Assembly: GCF_017873565.1 (NCBI RefSeq)
Contig: NZ_JAGGKH010000010.1
Location: 124,001-188,000, forward strand
Direction: 5' to 3'
DNA: 64,000 bases
DNA from: Lederbergia galactosidilytica
GTDB lineage: Bacteria; Bacillota; Bacilli; Bacillales; Bacillaceae_C
The translations under genes were made by a program, and so were the position numbers. Numbering within the stretch: the stretch's first letter is position 1; the number at the start of each line of letters is the position of its first letter. Positions 60,597 to 64,000 of the stretch are shown here, one piece after another. The notes below the pieces were generated by a model, which searched no databases, was not told the origin of the DNA, and was given only the letters and a program-made list of their open reading frames with translations.

Positions 60597-61592
60597 TTAA
60601 TTTTTCTCCATAGATTGGATAGCTGTTACAAGCGCCAAATTATAGACATCTTCTTCACTGCAGCCACGAGAAAGATCATTGACTGGCGAATTCAGCCCTT
60701 GCAAAATTGGGCCTACTGCCTCAAATCCACCTAAACGTTGAGCAATTTTGTATCCAATATTACCGGCCTCTAGACTTGGAAATACAAACACAGTTGCATC
60801 TCCTTGAAGAGGTGAATCAGGTGCCTTTTTATTAGACACAGCCGGGACAATCGCGGCATCAAATTGAATTTCTCCGTCAATAACAAGTGCTGGATCCAAT
60901 TCTTTTGCCAACTCAAGTGCTCCTTCTACTTTTTTAGTTTCATCAGAAACAGCTGAACCTTTTGTAGAGAAGCTGAGCAAAGCAACACGAGGATCAACAC
61001 CAAACATTTTAGCCGTTTTAGCACTCTCCACCGCAATCTCCGCTAAGTCTTGAGAATTCGGAGCGATATTGATAGCACAATCAGCAAATACGTATTTCTC
61101 ATCGTCCCGTACCATCACGAAAACACCAGAAGTTTTGCTTAATCCTGGCTTCATTTTAATAATCTGCAAAGCAGGTCTTACTGTATCCGCTGTTGAATGG
61201 GCAGCACCACTTACTAGACCATCTGCTTTCCCCATATAAACCAACATCGTGCCGAAGTAATTTTCATCTTGCAATAACTTCTTAGCATCTTCTTCAGTTG
61301 CTTTTCCCTTTCTACGTTCCACAAATGCCGCGATCATTTGATCCATTTCAATATAATTTTGCGGATCATAGATTTCCATACGATCTAAGGAAATCTTATG
61401 TTCTTTTGCTTTATTTTGAATTTCATTCATGTCACCAATTAATACAGGAGTAAGAACTTCCTCTGAAGCGAGACGTCCCGCAGCAACTAACACTCGAGCA
61501 TCCAATGCTTCAGGAAATACGATCTTTCTATCCCACCCTTGCACTTTTCTTTTTAATTCGTCAAATAAACCATTATTTGATTGAGTCATCAT
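60597..61592 (-). CDS. pta: phosphate acetyltransferase
   Basis: Interconverts acetyl-CoA and acetyl phosphate in overflow metabolism. The 331-aa single-domain enzyme, the Firmicute type without the N-terminal extension of the enterobacterial form, shows FPEALDARVLVAAG near the N terminus, MLVYMGKADGLVSGAAHSTADTVRPALQ in the middle and ANIGYKIAQRLGGFEAVGPILQGL near the end. AGGAGG precedes the ATG. lipL follows 28 bp downstream, so co-transcription is likely. Confidence 0.96.
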   Translation of the reverse strand: MMTQSNNGLFDELKRKVQGWDRKIVFPEALDARVLVAAGRLASEEVLTPVLIGDMNEIQNKAKEHKISLDRMEIYDPQNYIEMDQMIAAFVERRKGKATEEDAKKLLQDENYFGTMLVYMGKADGLVSGAAHSTADTVRPALQIIKMKPGLSKTSGVFVMVRDDEKYVFADCAINIAPNSQDLAEIAVESAKTAKMFGVDPRVALLSFSTKGSAVSDETKKVEGALELAKELDPALVIDGEIQFDAAIVPAVSNKKAPDSPLQGDATVFVFPSLEAGNIGYKIAQRLGGFEAVGPILQGLNSPVNDLSRGCSEEDVYNLALVTAIQSMEKN

Positions 61593-61621
61593 AAAAGCCT
61601 CCTATCATAATATTACTAATA

Positions 61622-61735
61622 ATAAGGATCAAAGGCTTAAATCGCAACATCCTGTTAACAGACTTAAAACACAATATCCTGTCGTTTTGCCTGCATTAGT
61701 ATGTCGCTTCGCCTTTGTGACCAACTTCCTGTTGG
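61622..61735. repeat. degenerate AAGGATCAAAGGC repeat
   Basis: AAGGATCAAAGGCTTAAATCGCAACATCCTGTT resembles the two tandem units at 36781-36911, then a diverged stretch, and ends GCCTTTGTGACCAACTTCCTGTTGGCC with a small palindrome. It lies between pta and hemQ. Confidence 0.6.
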
Positions 61736-61896
61736 CCCCCACTTAGCATATACCTTTTTACTCAGAACACATAATGATATGTATATTCTTGTCGTTTTTT
61801 CAACATTTATGATTGGAAACTGTAGAGTTGGAAAAACTATGATATAGTTAGAATGAGTATAAATAAGATATTCTAATATATAGGAGTGGATCATAA

Positions 61897-62646
61897 ATGA
61901 GTGAAGCAGTAGTCACATTAGATGGATGGTATACACTTCAAGACTTTAGAAAAATAGATTGGGCTTCTTGGAAGTTACTTTCAAATGAGGAACGCCAAGC
62001 AGCAATCCAAGAATTCCAGCAATTCTTGGACAAATTAAATGAAGTACAAGATCAGAAAGAAGGAAGTCATACACTTTATACGATATTAGGCCATAAAGCT
62101 GACTTTATGTTTATGGTGTTAAGACCCACATTAGAAGAACTACATGAGATTGAAAATGAGTTTAATAAACTAACCATTACGGAATTTACTATCCCTACTT
62201 ATTCATATCTCTCTGTTGTTGAATTAAGTAATTACTTGGCTAAGGATTCTGACGAAGATCCTTATCAAAACCCATATGTCCGTGGTCGACTCTATCCAAT
62301 ATTACCTAAAACACAACATGTTTGCTTCTATCCAATGGATAAACGTCGTGAAGGAAATGATAACTGGTACATGCTTCCAATGGAGGAAAGAAGAGAGTTG
62401 ATGCGCAGTCATGGTCTAATTGGACGCAAATATGCTGGGAAGATTAAACAGCTTATCTGTGGCTCATCTGGCTTGGATGATTTTGAATGGGGCGTCACTC
62501 TTTTCTCTGATGATGCCCTTCAATTTAAAAAGATCGTCTATGAAATGCGCTTCGATGAAGCAAGTGCTCGTTACGGAGAGTTTGGTGCCTTTTTTGTCGG
62601 AAATCTCCTAGAAGACGACGATCTTTCCCGTTTCTTACAAGTTTAA
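61897..62646 (+). CDS. hemQ: coproheme decarboxylase HemQ (YwfI, ChdC)
   Basis: Last enzyme of the coproporphyrin-dependent haem route of Gram-positives: two oxidative decarboxylations of coprohaem to haem b using peroxide. The 249-aa chlorite-dismutase-fold protein carries Tyr145 in [11 protein letters not shown] (the radical tyrosine) and His172 in [11 protein letters not shown] (axial ligand), the positions reported for this family. Gln/Met heme-pocket contexts look normal. GGAGTGG precedes the ATG. Confidence 0.95.
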   Translation: MSEAVVTLDGWYTLQDFRKIDWASWKLLSNEERQAAIQEFQQFLDKLNEVQDQKEGSHTLYTILGHKADFMFMVLRPTLEELHEIENEFNKLTITEFTIPTYSYLSVVELSNYLAKDSDEDPYQNPYVRGRLYPILPKTQHVCFYPMDKRREGNDNWYMLPMEERRELMRSHGLIGRKYAGKIKQLICGSSGLDDFEWGVTLFSDDALQFKKIVYEMRFDEASARYGEFGAFFVGNLLEDDDLSRFLQV

Positions 62647-62686
62647 TTATACATGATTCTTATAAAAAGTAGATTCAACACTAAAG

Positions 62687-62725
62687 ACTCCCTATTCCCC
62701 AATTGAGAATAGGGAGTTTTTATTT
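62687..62725 (+). terminator. hemQ terminator
   Basis: ACTCCCTATTC and GAATAGGGAGT form a perfect stem followed by TTTTATTTG on the plus strand, 41 bp after hemQ. Confidence 0.9.
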
Positions 62726-62761
62726 GAGAATACTCAAGCTCCCAGATACTGAAATTTGCGG

Positions 62762-62790
62762 GCATATCTCGGCCTAGGGATACATACAAA
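62762..62790 (+). promoter_or_regulatory. SigE-type promoter of gerQ
   Basis: GCATATC (62762-62768), 14 bases, CATACAAA (62783-62790) match the mother-cell SigE consensus KMATATT-N14-CATACAHT with one mismatch in each box. It is 50 bases before the gerQ start. In B. subtilis gerQ is a SigE gene. Confidence 0.75.
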
Positions 62791-62840
62791 TGAAAGAGCA
62801 ACAAATTTCATGGAGAACCTATATATAAGGAGTGAGATTC

Positions 62841-63293
62841 TTGGCAAATTCGAATCCTTACCAAACGAATCCCGGCTATTATCCGATGTATCCTATGCAA
62901 CAAATGCCGACTAGTCCACAAGGGCAAAATCCAAATCTCTATCAGCCCCAACCGATGCAAATGGCTAGCCCAACTGCAGGCACAAAGGGTGGAGTCAATG
63001 TACCAGGTATGCTACCTATTGAAGAGTCCTATATTGAGAATATATTGAGACTGAACAAAGGGAAACTCGTCGATGTTCATACAACATTTGAAAACAATCG
63101 TGAATGGAACGCAAAAATCTTCAGAGGTATTATTGAGGCGGCAGGAAGGGATCATATTATATTAAGTGATCCGGAAACAGGAAAGAGATATCTAATTCCA
63201 ATGGTTTATGTAGATTATGTAACATTTAATGAACCAGTTGAATATGAATATCCCTTTGGCTCTGGTCCCCTTGCCTCTGCACCACCGCGTTAA
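62841..63293 (+). CDS. gerQ: spore coat protein GerQ
   Basis: A coat protein needed for localising the cortex-lytic enzyme CwlJ; in B. subtilis it is cross-linked by transglutaminase. From the TTG at 62841 (AAGGAG eight bases upstream) it is 150 aa. The N-terminal third is Gln/Pro/Met/Tyr-rich (PYQTNPGYYPMYPMQQMP) and lacks lysine until about residue 50; the C-terminal half is the conserved domain (PGMLPIEESYIENILRLNKGK, EAAGRDHIILSDPETGKRYL). It is shorter than the B. subtilis form (181 aa). A SigE-type promoter is present. Confidence 0.93.
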   Translation: MANSNPYQTNPGYYPMYPMQQMPTSPQGQNPNLYQPQPMQMASPTAGTKGGVNVPGMLPIEESYIENILRLNKGKLVDVHTTFENNREWNAKIFRGIIEAAGRDHIILSDPETGKRYLIPMVYVDYVTFNEPVEYEYPFGSGPLASAPPR

Positions 63294-63332
63294 GACTTCA
63301 TTCCTTTGGTGGAACAGAAATCATTTCGATTA

Positions 63333-63378
63333 AAAATGCACTGAGAAAGCAAACTTGTTTCCCAGTGCATTTTTATTT
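63333..63378. terminator. bidirectional terminator between gerQ and ywdK
   Basis: AAAATGCACTG and CAGTGCATTTT with T-rich flanks on both strands, between convergent genes. Confidence 0.85.
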
Positions 63379-63391
63379 TTCAAATACAATC

Positions 63392-63763
63392 CTATAGATG
63401 TTTCACTGCAAAAATAATCAGTAAAATCCAGGATACGAGGAATGCGACACCACCTAAAGGAGTAATCGCTCCTAATACCTTGATTCCTGAGGTACTTAAT
63501 ACATATAAACTTCCTGAAAAAAGAATAATCCCGATCAACATAATCCAACCAGACCATGACAACAGGGAAGATGCCGGGTATTTCCCAGAAAGAATCCCAA
63601 TCGCAATCAAACCGATTGCATGGAACATTTCATATTGAACCCCTGTTTTCCAAACCTCCAAATATTTCGGTTCTATTTTTCCTTCCAAACCGTGGGCCCC
63701 AAAAGCCCCTAATGCCACGGCTAAAAAGGCATTCAAAGCACCTAAGATAATAAAAATCTTCAT
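63392..63763 (-). CDS. DUF423 family membrane protein YwdK
   Basis: A 123-aa protein with four predicted transmembrane helices. It opens MKIFIILGALNAFLAVALGAFGAHGLEGK, the family signature; Lys/Glu and FHAIGLIAIG follow. Family function is unknown. The ATG at 63763 has GGAAGG nine bases before it; the TTG at 63772 overlaps that site. It is convergent with gerQ as in B. subtilis. Confidence 0.9.
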   Translation of the reverse strand: MKIFIILGALNAFLAVALGAFGAHGLEGKIEPKYLEVWKTGVQYEMFHAIGLIAIGILSGKYPASSLLSWSGWIMLIGIILFSGSLYVLSTSGIKVLGAITPLGGVAFLVSWILLIIFAVKHL

Positions 63764-63844
63764 TATGTCCAACCTTCCTTTTTAAAGATTCATTTTCATA
63801 GCTAACATCTCTTTATATATGGAAAATAATCCACCTGAGCAAAC

Positions 63845-63940
63845 ACTTCTGTTTTATTCCATTAGCTGTTAAAAGCTTTCTATTAGACGTTGTGGGATCT
63901 TATTAGCTATTATTTTCATTCTATTAGCCGTTAGGCCCAC
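63845..63940. repeat. four short TATTAGC-type direct repeats
   Basis: CATTAGCTGTT, TATTAGACGTT, TATTAGCTATT and TATTAGCCGTT recur at roughly 17-24-base spacing. No ORF is present. The last bases of the window (63950-64000) resemble the AGAACAGCGTTGCGCC repeat family at about 40710. Confidence 0.5.
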
Positions 63941-64000
63941 AGATGTTGGTTAGAACAGTGTTGCACCAGGACTGCACACTTTTATAAAAGCTTGTACGCA

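Overview
The window is about 64 kb of chromosome from a low-G+C, endospore-forming, flagellated member of the Bacillaceae. The gene content and order follow the Bacillus subtilis ywp-ywd arc (fabZ, flhP, flhO, mbl, spoIIID, spoIIQ, spoIID, murAA, atp operon, mnaA, upp, glyA, ywlG-tsaC, spoIIR, prmC-prfA-tdk-rpmE-rho, murAB, fbaA, spo0F, rpoE, ywjF, argS, pbpG, ywhD-ywhB, ywfO, rsfA, lipL, pta, hemQ, gerQ, ywdK). I cannot name the species. No rRNA, tRNA, CRISPR array, prophage or intact transposon was found.

Layout. 1-10.9 kb (minus strand): fatty-acid dehydratase FabZ, a small EpuA-like membrane protein, flagellar rod proteins FlhP/FlhO, the cell-shape actin Mbl, then a sporulation and wall block (SpoIIID with a 36-codon upstream ORF resembling B. 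subtilis usd, SpoIIQ, SpoIID, MurAA, YwmB, YwzB). 11-18.5 kb (minus): the complete F1Fo ATP synthase operon atpIBEFHAGDC, interrupted by two non-coding inverted-repeat insertions, with a SigA-type promoter and an attenuator-like leader hairpin. 18.9-24.6 kb (minus): mnaA, upp, a decayed IS1182-type element, glyA, ywlG, rpiB. 24.9-39.4 kb: a chemotaxis receptor, arginine phosphatase YwlE, MntP, TsaC, a DnaA-box cluster, SpoIIR, the release-factor and thymidine-kinase cluster, L31, Rho, the second MurA, aldolase and Spo0F (all minus), with ywjG on the plus strand. 40-49 kb: RpoE, the iron-sulfur oxidoreductase YwjF, and a vitamin B12 uptake operon btuFCD behind a cobalamin riboswitch, then cardiolipin synthase. 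49.4-64 kb: argS, class A PBP (pbpG), ywhD/ywhC/ywhB, ywgA, ywfO, rsfA, lipL, pta, hemQ, gerQ, ywdK.

How the genes relate. Many belong to the sporulation programme: Spo0F (phosphorelay), SpoIIR (forespore signal activating SigE), SpoIIQ and SpoIID (engulfment), SpoIIID (mother-cell regulator), RsfA (forespore regulator), PbpG (spore wall) and GerQ (coat). Readable SigF/SigG-type promoters precede spoIIQ, spoIIR and pbpG, and a good SigE-type promoter precedes gerQ. Housekeeping functions cover ATP synthesis, wall precursors (two MurA), translation termination, nucleotide salvage, one-carbon metabolism and haem synthesis.

The intergenic DNA is unusually rich in dispersed repeats: at least five copies of a 120-225 bp inverted-repeat element with GTTCAAAAA-type ends, a family carrying TTCCGCTTTTCT (three 153-bp tandem copies after pbpG, two 124-bp copies after ywzB-like orf), GC-rich REP-like elements, and a distinct array of about 53-bp degenerate repeats closing in a 22-bp perfect hairpin at 6.5-6.85 kb. 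Compared with B. subtilis, pyrG, glpX and the ywjH transaldolase are absent from their usual places. No wholly new multi-gene system is evident; the most interesting signals are non-coding.
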